A DNA stretch of 64,000 bases, taken from contig CAUJNA010000446.1 in assembly GCA_963377175.1 (NCBI GenBank), positions 2,330,351 to 2,394,350 on the forward strand, in the 5' to 3' direction. A program made the translations under genes and the position numbers. The DNA comes from Effrenium voratum (taxonomy: Eukaryota > Sar > Dinophyceae > Suessiales > Symbiodiniaceae). Of the stretch, positions 54,196 through 64,000 are shown one piece after another. Positions within the stretch are counted from its first letter, which is position 1. Each line of letters starts with the position of its first letter. The notes beneath the pieces are model-generated. The model was not told where the DNA came from. It did no database searches and saw nothing but the letters and a program-made list of their open reading frames with translations.

Positions 54196-55550
54196 AGAGG
54201 GTATTATCTTTATTTTTTTCCGTCCATCCTCCAACTTCCCCGTGCCCTGAATGACTATGCTTTCTTCCTTTGGTGCGCAGGCCACTAATTGGCCAAGCAG
54301 GGCTTGCGGGCTTCGACCGGTTTCAAGGCGATGCTCTCGTTGTTGAACGGCATTTTGAATGGCATGAGGTATGGAGGGCTCATGCTCTTTGCCTTATCTC
54401 TTTGATTACTTGTTGAACGGCATGAGGACACCCCCCCCAACAAAAACAAAAAAGCAGTTTGACAACTCCGCAACGTGCGCGCCATATTCTTGTAAGGAAA
54501 AGCACGTGTAGGCTGACTCGCTCACTCGTTCAAGAGGACAGGCATAGGTTCAGCAGGTAGTTCAGGATGGACGTTCCCCGGTCGCCTGATTCCCTGATCG
54601 TATCTTGGATGATGGCTGTTACTGCGGGTGACAATTCCAAGGTGATGTTGCATTCCTCCTTCAGTCTGTCCCCAACTGCAGCTTCACGTCGTGCGTGCCA
54701 AAACCCACCGCTCGCGACGTACTCATGCTTTCTCATTCTCGAGTGCAGTGGGGGTGGCTGTGAGCAACCACAAATTACGGCTATGCACAAGACATTGCCC
54801 GAGTGGGGTACAAGTAGATTCTGCCATGTCCAATATTTTGTCAACCTTGAAATCTAAGATAGTTTTGAAGGAAACCTCGAATATCGAGAGGATTCCATTT
54901 TAGTGCGCAAATTACTATGATTCAGCAATCAATCGACATTCATTCTGCGTTGGTTCGTTCTACCCTGAGCTTGCAATTCAAAAGTACTGTTGGACCTGGA
55001 CCGGGTCCCAAGCGTCGAAAGTCGAAACTGCATTTGGGCGTGGCTTGTTTTCCCCAGCCCCCCCCCTGACAAAAAGAAATGGTGTTCCTGTTCCTGCTGT
55101 TGATTGTGTTGTTGTGGAATGCTCAAAAGGAGCAAGCGCCATCCTAAACTGGAAATGATGAGGCCCTGGCGAACTGATGTTCAGTTTATCAACCAAGGGA
55201 AACCATGGGACATGTATAAGGAGCCCTCTTTTTTTCGGATGGGAACGGAGAGCCCTCACTGTACATCAATTGGGGGATGGATGCAGAAATTATTTCCGTT
55301 GTTCTCCACGCCCCCCAAAGACAAAAACAGTATATTGACTCTGCAAACTTTACAACAATTCCAACACCAGAAAGAAGGGATCCCCAACTAAAGAAGACTC
55401 ATCATTGTGCTTTTACTGCTGGATCGGCGAGCTGCAAACAAATGGCAGACGAACTAGAGGCTGGGGTTCTACCATGAACCCCTAAACCAGGTAGAACCAG
55501 CCATTCAAGCATTCAAACCAAGCCCCATGTTTTTCTGAGGGCTGTGACTG
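54196..55550. other. No gene recognised; possible coding patch
   Basis: The minus strand at 54844-54530 has 104 open codons including E-C-N-I-T-L-E-L-S-P-A-V-T-A-I-I-Q-D; the plus strand of the same stretch is open too. TTGAACGGCAT occurs twice at 54340 and 54413. Not recognised. Confidence 0.4.
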
Positions 55551-55612
55551 CTAAAAGTTTAACTTTTAGTGGTTTAGTGGAAAACCCATTAGTTTGCAAA
55601 AAGTTAAAGTCC
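55551..55612 (+). repeat. Dispersed repeat L, partial copy
   Basis: CTAAAAGTTTAACTTTTAG, GGTTTAGTGGAAAACCC, GCAAAAAGTTAAAGTCC. Confidence 0.65.
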
Positions 55613-55639
55613 TAACAGCTAAGCAAAATGCACTAGAGT

Positions 55640-55765
55640 GTTTTTTGCTTCTCTCCCCGCAGAGGTCCCGGAGGAAAATCCCGGGGCCGGGCCGTCGGGG
55701 GAAGCACCGTCTCTGGCAGGTCCTCGAACGAGCGCGAATCCGGGTCTCTGAGGAGTGCGCAAAAG
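55640..55765 (+). other. GC-rich coding-like island 21 with acceptor-like start
   Basis: TTTTTTGCTTCTCTCCCCGCAG (55643-55664) is a textbook pyrimidine tract and AG. The island after it reads G-P-G-G-K-S-R-G-R-A-V-G-G-S-T-V-S-G-R-S in one frame and is open in another. Foldback element P begins at 55773. Confidence 0.4.
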
Positions 55766-55772
55766 TAATTTG

Positions 55773-55906
55773 TTGACCCCGGATGAATCAACGTCTGTTT
55801 CTTGATATGGGGGAGAACACCCCTCCAAAAGTGAAAAACATCCCAACTAAAAGCAGGGAAAAACACGCCCATATTCATCTAGAGGGGGTTATTCATCCTG
55901 GGTCAA
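55773..55906. repeat. Foldback (MITE-like) element P, copy 3
   Basis: The left end TTGACCCCGGATGAATCAAC and the right end TTATTCATCCTGGGTCAA are inverted repeats; the centre has ACCCCTCCAAAAGTG. Confidence 0.82.
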
Positions 55907-57029
55907 CATGGGGAGTTTGGGGGTGGCAAAAAAAGCAAAAGCACAGCAACAGCTTGTCTGTGTGTGTGTTAGTCTGTCTTTTTAATGCAGCCAGGGCCAG
56001 GGACTTGGAAGTTTGGCCAAGGCAGTTTGCTACCGGGTTTGTAACACGCGAGAGACTTACAAGTGAGCCTTCTTGGTTACTAAATTACCCACTTGGCCCC
56101 AAACAAGTAGACCCTGATTTGGATGCCGAATCTGCATCGTTCCTGTCTGGCTGAAAATGCTGCCCTAAGTAGATCTCGATGGAATCCACAGCTTGCCCTT
56201 GGGGGCGGTTTCCCGGCGAGAGCCCTTCAGCCACCTGAGGTGTATGGCCCATGGCCCATCAAGCGGATTAAGACACCCCGATGTATTCCTCTGTTCCCCT
56301 CCAGTGAATCACTCCAAAACCAAGAACACCCCGATATAGAGAAATACATAGCGGTGACTCGTCACTTTGCTGCAATGACTCCCCTTTCGGGTTGGCTCTG
56401 AAGCCCCTTCACCTGAATTCAATTCGTGGCAATCTGATGCCCGTAACTTTGGCCTCATCTCACAGGTAACACGGACCGATGTCAAAACCCAACAGCAAAG
56501 CCGCTATTTGTGGGGGGTCCGACACACCCCCACGACTCAAGATGTGTTTTCCCGAAAATCCACCCTCAAAACAGCTCTAAACCGTAATAACTCATATGGG
56601 CCATATGGGTGGTCTTAAACTAGGGGACCCTCCCCAGCAAAAAAGCAAATGTGGTGTCCATTTTGGTTTCAGTTTAAAACCCCCATCTCCCGCCCAAATG
56701 AATCTTAGACTGGTAAATGCCACCGAACCTCATTTGTGACCAGTTTTTGTTAAAGAGTTGAAGCCCCCTGAAGACTGGTTGGTGGACGTAGATTCCCGCC
56801 TCAAAACCCGCACCAGTCTGGGTTTTCGAATGAAAATTAGTGTCCATAAGAAGACGATCCAACCCCCCCTTCCCTTCCAATCGCCCCGCTCAAACTGGGA
56901 TCCTTACATAATACGCCTGAACATTGCCTTGTAAATAGTGGCCTCCCTTTACTTTGGTGGAAAAAGCAACATGTTTCAACTGGTTGCAACATGTATCTTT
57001 TCAGGAGCCCCGCTCAAACCTCCCTGCTT
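55907..57029. other. No gene recognised
   Basis: Mixed sequence, nothing supportable. Confidence 0.55.
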
Positions 57030-57125
57030 TCCAACCCCGCCTGAGGGGAGCTGGGAGATGGCCTCAGAGTCAAATGTTCAATGCTCGCTGGGGCAAAAGC
57101 GGCTGGAGAGGGTTCGGGTGGGTTC
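57030..57125 (+). other. GC-rich island 22
   Basis: CCCCGCCTGAGGGGAGCTGG and GAGATGGCCTCAGAGTC share words with the 63.14-kb island. Confidence 0.28.
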
Positions 57126-58534
57126 TACGTAGTTTGTTTCGGCTTTAGGGGCGGGGGTGGGTGGGTCTAGGGTCGGTGTCGCTTGTTGCGGTTTAGTTTG
57201 TTTTGAGGTAGTTTAGGGGTGGGTGGCTGGGTTTGGGTTGGGTTGGGTTGGGATTGTGCTAGGCTTTGCTTCGCTGTGTGTGTGTGTGTGTTGGCCCATT
57301 TGAACGAGTTTCCCTTGAAAGGGGTCACATAGCGGATCAACTTTTGGAAGACGTGTGTGCGTGCGGGCGCGGGTTGCTTGAGGTCGAAGGGCTGGTTTGG
57401 AGAAAATTTTGGGGTTCCCGAAAAGGAAAAAGGAGTCCATCGGAAGTCCCTAGTTGGGAGAACCTGGTGGTATGGGATCGAGTGTGCTTTTTCAGGCTGG
57501 GTGCCCTTTTCTCCGAGGGTTTTGGACCAGAACAACATGCAAACCAGCATTTGATTCGGTCTATTTTGACGCGGACCCAAAACAACCTGGAAACGAAAGG
57601 TGATCTTTCGGCCTCACTCACAATGGTCGCCAAACTGGGAAAACGAAAAGGTTAAAAGGTTCTGAACAGGTAAGCTCGGGATCAAACAAGGCTGAAACAA
57701 GGCAAACAACGTTCAAATGATTGGGGGGAGTCTTTGGGCAGGGGTTGGTCCCTTTTTCGGGGAGCATGGTGCGAATTTGTGAAACATGGAGGACACATGC
57801 AATGCCCGGGAAAAGTGCCGACATATCACTGGATAACGCATGAGAAGCCCCAAGAAAATTGTCCAGGTTTGGGAGTCTCCAAGAAGGTACCCTCAACTGA
57901 GCGGTTCTCCCTAAGTCTTTCAAGGGGGAAAAACAAAAAAAAAAACAGGATCGGCTTTGGGTCCTCTGTGATTGAGACAGCAGTTGCCCCTGGCCTAATT
58001 TTGGAGGGGAAAGAGAAACCAAGGGGCTTGCCCCACTGCAGGTCTGAGCCTCCCCTTTGCGCCAAACCTGTGGCTGGTCATGGTCCATGGTTCCAAGGAA
58101 CCCTCGCAATGGATAGAACCCATCTGGGTGGCTCGCATAGTTTTCAGAACTCCGACCCCCCCCCAAAAAAAAAATGGCGCGGTGGTGTTCCTTTTGACGT
58201 CCCGTTTAAGACCAACCCAAAAAAGGGAGAAGAAGGGGTCCGAGCCTCACAAACAGACGAGAACCTATGAAGGGGGTTGGTTGAACCCAAGCTGATGTGA
58301 CCATTGGTTTGTGCTGTCCTTAGAAACCAAAAACATGCAGGTTGATAATGCGCAGTCGTCGGGTCTTCATTTTTTGTCAACTCGTATTGTTTGACGTCCC
58401 TGCCACTTTGGGAGGTTCCTAAAAAGGAAATGGAGGCAACCCTGAGACAGACCCAGCACACCTTTCATTTTAGCAAAAACCTGGGGGGGGGGCGGGGGGT
58501 TGATGACCTCATCCCAGTTTCTCGCCTTGGGTGC
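57126..58534. other. No gene recognised; GGGTT units
   Basis: GGGTT units at 57228-57252, a TG run at 57276-57291. Between 57.6 and 58.27 kb both strands hold open frames of about 180 codons, with no recognisable motif. Confidence 0.5.
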
Positions 58535-58605
58535 TGGTCCCTGGAGATCCGGGCACAAAGGTGGGCACTGGCATGTCCACTGGCGAGGGCTCTGTAGTGC
58601 CTGGC
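58535..58605 (+). other. GC-rich coding-like island 23
   Basis: The plus strand reads G-D-P-G-T-K-V-G-T-G-M-S-T-G-E-G-S-V-V-P. It matches 52.76 kb (P-G-T-K-V-G-T) and 23.05 kb (V-G-T-G-M-S-T-G). Confidence 0.45.
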
Positions 58606-58743
58606 TGCGCGCTTTGGTTGCGCAGCTTGGGATTGGTTGCAAGCTGTTTTGCTTGAAAGCCTAGAACTTCCTATGGATCTGTGCTCTTTGTTGGCACCTG
58701 TTTTTCTTAGTTGGTACCCGTTTTTGGGTATGCTAGTTCACAT

Positions 58744-58834
58744 GAGTAGAGTTGGGCCCAGTTATATATGTTGTTGTTTGCTTCACTTTGATCCACTGGA
58801 AATTGTCATCAAATGTATCCTAAGTCTACCCCAG
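58744..58834 (+). repeat. Dispersed repeat E, copy 4
   Basis: GAGTAGAGTTGGGCCCAGTT, TTTGCTTCACTTTGATCCAC, TGTATCCTAAGTCTACCCCA. Confidence 0.85.
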
Positions 58835-60359
58835 AAAACTGCGAAATCTGCGAAAGATCTTCTTCTCGCCGCACTTGCATCCCTTTTAACAGGGCCAAGT
58901 CGAGTCGGGATGTGACATATAGACGTCGCATCTCCGACTTCTGCAAAAGGAGATGTGAAGCATGATTGGGCAGAGGAAAGCAGAAGAGGAAAACTGTTCG
59001 AAATGCTAAACAATCAGAAATGCACGGGATTTTCAACAAAACCTGAGGTCATATGTCCCCACCTTTTGCACCGTGGAAAATGACCTCCACTAGACTGACG
59101 TGTTTGATTTGTCCAAAATGAGCATGTGTCTTATGGGGGTACCCCTTTTGATTGGTTGTTGTTCCAGGAAAACTTTTTTGAGAGGCCCTCTATTTTCAGA
59201 CAAACCCATATATGACTGCGGCGGTCTTTGACCCTGTGTAAACAGTAAAGCTGGTCGATAGTGGTGACACAATAATTTGCATCGAAACTTATTGAAACGT
59301 TTGAAGCTTATGTCGGTGGAATCAAAGCCCAAAATAAGGCAAGTCAACTTTCACCCCCCTCACCTGAGAAAGGGAAACTGGGTCAAAACCCTGAAAAGGA
59401 CATGGGCAAATGGGTTGCCACCCCCCCTTGGTTTTTGCGGGACATTGTGGTTTATGGCCAGGGAAGCGATCATCCACAGCAACCGGGGTCAACATATGCT
59501 GGTGCCCTAAAGTAGATGGGCAAATCCACGAGCTCCATGTGAAGGTTAGACGTTCCTTGTGTGCCTTGTTTTGAGGTGACCCCTTTCCTTTTGGGTAGTT
59601 GTTTTTCTTCTTTATTTAACGGACAATGGGAAGCATGTTTGGGGGGTCCCAAACAAGTGAGAGACAATTTGTGGGGGTGCTTGAAAGTACCTTTAGACTT
59701 TAGAGAAGTCAGGATGGTCAGCCTCCTTCGCTCGGGATTTAAGACAGTCAGCAATTGCCTCCCCCCCACACCCCGGCATTTTTGACCCCCTTCAAGACGG
59801 GGGTCCTTTCATGTGTACTCGGGGTGAAAGGCAACAGCAGGGCCATACAGGTCTGGCAAGTCCACACGGCTGGAATTTCTGATGCCCTGAACCGCATCAC
59901 AGCCATGGCTTTGATGCGAGAGGAGAACGTCCGTGGAAAGGCAAGGCTCCACAAACGAGAGGCCCCGCCTCGTGTATTGTGTGGAGGACTCTTCACTGAA
60001 TCGTTACTGGCGCAAGACTGCCTTTGCCTGCAAGTGCGTCCTCATAGTCGCAAACGAGATTCACAAGCGGAAGTCGTCACAGCATGGTTGAACATGTGAC
60101 CGGGGAAAAAGGTCACTCATTCTACAGGCACAGCGAACCCTCTTTCAAGACACATGAAAGAGCCTGCTCCTGGCCTTCAAACTGTCAGCACCCAAGGGAG
60201 GAAGCCCCATATACCTAAGTCGGTGGGCTGAAAGTTGTGTGTTCCTCCACTAATCCCAGGGTTACGAACGCACACCTGAACCCTGATCTACCCCCTCATC
60301 AAGGCGCCCCCTGGTCAGACCCATTTCGACTTGAGCTCTGCAAAGCCCCTGGCAAAACC
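58835..60359. other. No gene recognised
   Basis: Mixed sequence. The frame 59755-60099 (plus, 114 codons) is unrecognised. Confidence 0.5.
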
Positions 60360-60490
60360 CGGAAACCGATCCCCCGACACCTCCCGCCTGCGGACCGCAG
60401 CGCGGAGCTGAACGCGGACCGCCCCGCGGCGCTTTCGCCGGGCGGGACCTCTACGGTGACGGTGTCCATGGGGCTGGTCACTGCCTGGTG
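60360..60490 (+). other. GC-rich coding-like island 24 with splice-like ends
   Basis: The C-rich run CCTCCCGCCTGCGGACCGCAG ends at 60400. From 60401 to 60487 (87 bp) the plus strand reads A-E-L-N-A-D-R-P-A-A-L-S-P-G-G-T-S-T-V-T and V-S-M-G-L-V-T-A, and GTGAGA follows. So it could be a whole exon with AG and GT ends. S-T-V-T-V is shared with 17.27 kb. Confidence 0.4.
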
Positions 60491-60689
60491 AGAGCCATTC
60501 GAAACTGCTATGGCTCTGAGTCAGCATTGGCTGCCGCTGGGGAGCTGTCAAACTGAAGCTACCACTTTCATGGGACATACAGCCTACATAATCTGAGATA
60601 TTATGCATATGTTGTCTTGCAAAGCTCACACCATTCAAGCCCTCACTTCCTGAGTGGAGTGTCCGAAAGGAGTTTACACATGAGTCGTT

Positions 60690-60850
60690 CTAGGGGCCGT
60701 TCTTGGAGCTTCTCTTGATGCCTTTGTTGATGGGCCTTTTGCTGAAAGTTATGTCAATCCTTGGAATGCGACTCCCGGAGTACACGAGCAAGAAACCGAC
60801 TTGTTGTGTGCAAATACAATGGTCTTTTCAAAAAGCGCAAACATCCTGGA
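60690..60850 (+). other. Coding-like patch, unassigned
   Basis: The plus strand from about 60697 reads A-V-L-G-A-S-L-D-A-F-V-D-G-P-F-A-E-S-Y-V and goes on open to about 60866. An S-word fragment (CACTTCCTGAGTGGA) lies 50 bp upstream. Not recognised. Confidence 0.3.
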
Positions 60851-61023
60851 ACTTGGGGAATCTGACTGATGGGCCTTTAACGGGCCATTTGTTTGATGTG
60901 AAGGCTTGGTGGCTTGTACAAGCTCGGCCGCTGTTTGATGCCCCAACGGCCGCTTGTTGGTCCTGCTTTGGCCGATGGGACCTGACAATGGTGCCTTCAG
61001 GAAATCAATCATTCGGAGGTATG

Positions 61024-61115
61024 CTAACTAGGTCCTCCAGTAGAAAGGTTAGAATAAGGGCACCAACTTTTTTTCTGTAGTCTACTTTACTAGGGGAACC
61101 CTCCCCCCAAAAAAG
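61024..61115 (+). repeat. Dispersed repeat R1, copy 4
   Basis: CTAACTAGGTCCTCCAGTAG, GGCACCAACTTTTTTTCTGT, AGGGGAACCCTCCCCCC. A T-run of about 18 follows at 61124-61141. Confidence 0.82.
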
Positions 61116-61141
61116 AAACAGTGTTTTTTTTTTTTTTTTTA

Positions 61142-61393
61142 CCAGCTAAGCTTCTTCTCCAAAGATAGGAAAGGACAACCCTGTCCGATCTAGCTCCGCC
61201 CTTGACAAGCCTAACTCAGGCTTGAGGATGCGGAATAGACTTGACATCCTGAATCAAAACCTGGGTAAGTGAAAATTAGTGGACAGTCTCCCTTTAACAA
61301 AAAACAGGCTGCAAGAAACCCATGTAATTCCTTGCATGGGTTGGGGTAGTGTTAACTTAGGGTAAATACTTCAGCTCCCTGCAAAACAGACAA
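61142..61393. other. No gene recognised
   Basis: Short spacer, nothing supportable. Confidence 0.6.
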
Positions 61394-61444
61394 ATATGTC
61401 CAGCAGTGATAAATTCCCTTCAAAACCAGCAGGGGAAAATACCA
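61394..61444 (+). repeat. Dispersed repeat K, copy 3
   Basis: TGTCCAGCAGTGATAAATTC, CCTTCAAAACCAGCAGGGGA. Confidence 0.7.
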
Positions 61445-61761
61445 ATGGAAGAATACAGTAATGGAACTGGTCCTGGCCCACATGACCCCCCCCAATTCTA
61501 AACAAATTGAAAAGCTGAAATCCATCGAAGTAAGCGTTTTGGCCTCCAAACAACCCCATTTTCAGGCAGGACCCCGCAGAAAACCCCAAAGGTGATGGAG
61601 TGACAAGGCCACATGACATACCCCACATGAGTGCCCAGCTCATATAAATAGTTTGGGTCCCCATGGTATTAATTGGAGCCCTGTGGGCCGCACCCACTTT
61701 GAGCTCCAGCAATACTGAATCAAATGATAACTCAACCCCAAGAATACTAAATCAAAATACA

Positions 61762-61837
61762 TGATTAGAGTATTTTTATTGTTTGCTTCACTTTGAGGCA
61801 CGGGTAAAATGTAAAATGTATCCTAAGTCCACCCCAG
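61762..61837 (+). repeat. Dispersed repeat E, copy 5
   Basis: ATTGTTTGCTTCACTTTGAG, AAAATGTATCCTAAGTCCAC. The 5' part is lost. Confidence 0.78.
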
Positions 61838-62922
61838 AATAAAAGGAAGCTCCGGTCAAAAGGAAGCTCCAGCATTACTAGCCACAATGTGGGCCATGAA
61901 TTATTGGAGAAGGGGATTCCCTTGGCATGACAGAAAGCGAGTCGGAACCCCCCATTTTGGTACTAAACTGGTCTACCCAGAACCATGCTTCAAGAACTAA
62001 GACGGCGGCGAAGGCACCCATCTATGGCAAAGTATCCCTTACTAACCTTTATCTACCCGAATCGGTTTTGAGGACGTGGCTGAAGTGGCCCGAAAAAAGC
62101 AAACTTAAAAAGTAAGCATACACAGGTATATACGTGTATGTACATATATATAACTATACTATCCTCTCGGTTGGGCTAGCATCTTTATACCTATTTTCCT
62201 GGCTGTGGTTTTGATCGGCCGCAGATCTGACTATCAACCCAAGGCCCGGGCAGGGGTGGGCGGCATCACCCCCTCTGGCGCATCCTGGGAAAAACGCCGC
62301 CCAAAGGCTTTGAACCAGTGGGCCCCCGGACCGGCGGTTGGTGGATTTTTAGAGAAATGGGAACCCGCCCCTTTGCGGGTGCCAAGGATTCAATAACAAG
62401 CCAACCAAAAAACAAAGGGTGCAAAGTGGCGCAACTCGCAAACCGGAAATGAGGGGGGCTTCATCACGGAAAAGCTGAAACCGGGCCCCTTTGAAGGATT
62501 TAGATATATTTGTATATGTTTTTGTTTATCTAAGGTTCTCCATTTATTTCCCTTTAAGCCAACCCAAAAAAGGGGCGGTACCCCGAACAAGAAATACCCA
62601 TATCCCATTTTGGAGAACAAACCCCAGTTCCCCTTTGGGAAGACAACCAATCGCGACTTTGATTCGGAAGGATTCAAAGAAGGAAACCAAGCCTCTGGAG
62701 GGGTCCCTTGATTTGGGTGAGCAGCCTCAAGCTTCACCACAGCACTTACCCTTCCTCCAACAGTCATGGAAGACCATTTTCTGGTTGCGGAACCCCCCTT
62801 TAACCAATGCACATACACAAAGGACGGAACGGCTGAACAAAGTCCTGCACCAGTTGGTAGGTTTGTCCCAGTATTCAAACGGCTGCATTTGTAGCAATCA
62901 GTGCCGAAGCTTGTCAATCCCT
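61838..62922. other. No gene recognised
   Basis: A TA-rich patch at 62119-62155 and a moderate GC patch at 62245-62335 (plus strand A-R-A-G-V-G-G-I-T-P-S-G-A-S-W). Otherwise nothing. Confidence 0.5.
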
Positions 62923-63030
62923 TGGTTGCTGTTGACCCCCCTGCAAAAAAGTTTAACTTTTTGGGGGTTTACTGGAAAACACCTTGATTTCCCAAAAAAG
63001 TTAAAGTCTAAAGATCCAACCCAATAGCAG
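62923..63030 (+). repeat. Dispersed repeat L, copy 2 (full)
   Basis: TTGGTTGCTGTTGACCCCCC, AAAAAAGTTTAACTTTTTGG, CTTGATTTCCCAAAAAAGTT, CCAACCCAATAGCAG. Confidence 0.85.
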
Positions 63031-63099
63031 TAGAGTAATACGGCTCGGGCCTTGTTATGGGTTCTGTTTAGGAGAAACCGGAGGGCTGCCTTCCCGCGA

Positions 63100-63190
63100 G
63101 ATTGCGCCCCCCCCCAAAAAAGAACCATCCCAGCCTCCCGCGGAGAGGTGGGGGATGGCCTCGGGCGCCATGTCGAGCCCGAATGGATTC
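63100..63190 (+). other. GC-rich island 25
   Basis: CCAGCCTCCCGCGGAGAGGT, GGGGGATGGCCTCGGGCGCC. GAGAGGTSGGGGA is shared with the island at 43.95 kb. Repeat L lies 70 bp upstream. Confidence 0.32.
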
Positions 63191-64000
63191 ATACTGTGGG
63201 TGGTTGCAAAATCCATGCAACGCACCGTTCAGAACCCTGGTTCATGATTCGATTCCCCAACATAAATGCCAACAAACGTTATGGTTTCAACCATGGTTGC
63301 CAAGTGGTGCGAATTGGATTCCGTCCACCGACAGTATGGTTCCGTGTTTTTTGAGGGTACAAGGTTGGGTTGAAGGAAAACAACCGGGAAAACCATGATT
63401 TTGAGGGTCCTTTTATCTTGAGACACGCCTAGCGTGCTTCCCCCTAGCGATTCGGATTCGCTCTGGGGCACCCCCCGCCCATTTTGTTTTTAAAGTTAAT
63501 TCAAAATCATAAAACAATTACCGACACGCCCAAGAGCAGCAGGGTTTACGAATCCCGGGATCTGAAGGCTCCTTGCCATGAGTTGGTTCTAAGAAAGCGC
63601 CAAGCTGTGGCTGTTTCAACTCTCCGAAGGCCCTGTTGTGAACCAAGCCTAAAGTGACGAAACCGGCAGTCCCAAAGACGGCTGTCATTCGGTGACAAGA
63701 CCGGGAACGGGAGGATCTAGGTCATGGTGCCAGGTAGAAACATATGGGCGTGTGTCAAAATACGGGAAGCCAAACACGGAGGAACCCGGGATTCGTAAAC
63801 CCCTGGACAATGACCGTCCTTCGGAAACGGAAGCAACACCGGCCGATCAAGCTTGTGGGATGTATGGTTGAGATTTTGGCCGCAACAGGAGACACAAAAT
63901 AACTTGGTACTGCTCCCATTCTTTACAGTCATCCTCCTTGGCCAAAAGTTGCGAAATCTCCGGAATCGTTGTGATGTCATGGCACGACAATGGATGAAAA
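63191..64000. other. No gene recognised
   Basis: Mixed sequence to the window edge. Confidence 0.55.

Noticed and set aside
57228..57252. Telomere-like GGGTT units
   Set aside because: Short, irregular, within ordinary G-rich sequence.
57618..58270. About 180-codon frames on both strands
   Set aside because: Both strands open over the same DNA with no motif; no way to choose, probably chance.

Overview
The window looks like nuclear DNA of a dinoflagellate. The grounds are a decayed Ty1/copia element whose gag, protease, integrase and methyltransferase-like segments match the type I know from dinoflagellate genomes (Gly/Lys-rich gag tail, a GCARSMG-type protease motif, an LEIFAGSARFSQ segment after the integrase), very long simple-sequence tracts, and many short interspersed repeats between isolated GC-rich patches. 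There is no dense gene packing, no operon, and no ribosome-binding-site pattern. The genus cannot be decided from sequence alone.

Region by region. 1-4472: minus-strand copia retrotransposon remnant, broken by frameshifts, stops and deletions; the reverse transcriptase end lies beyond the left edge. 4.5-9.3 kb: low-copy sequence with a few dispersed repeats and two GC-rich islands. 9.36-9.43 kb: perfect 35-bp palindrome, followed by about 650 bp of TG repeat. 11.5-15.1 kb: a degenerate CTTCCGC-rich stretch and a large compound microsatellite block. 15-24.4 kb: interspersed repeats, foldback elements and GC-rich islands. 24.5-31.2 kb: a minisatellite built on GCGCCCACAAGCCCAGCAAAA, with a higher-order repeat, strand switches and a CTCA tract. 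31-64 kb: more dispersed repeats, foldback elements, GC-rich islands, a 690-bp GTAT tract (49.38-50.07 kb) and an ACACA tract (51.8 kb).

The most interesting pattern is a set of about 25 GC-rich islands of 70-150 bp between 8.4 and 63.2 kb. At least eight can be read on the plus strand with a recurring peptide theme around V-G-T-(G/S/T/A), often next to S-x-G-E. Several have the same repeat families on the same side: two families (called M and L here) just upstream, two others (E and a TGGCTGGGAACC tail) just downstream, nearly all in plus orientation. This suggests either remnants or exons of a long plus-strand multi-exon gene whose introns carry related (introner-like) sequence, or a family of non-autonomous elements with a coding-derived core. 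I could not run alignments, so all repeat families here were found by eye.

I found no intact protein-coding gene, rRNA, CRISPR array or spliced-leader gene. One degenerate tRNA-like sequence is present near 38.4 kb.
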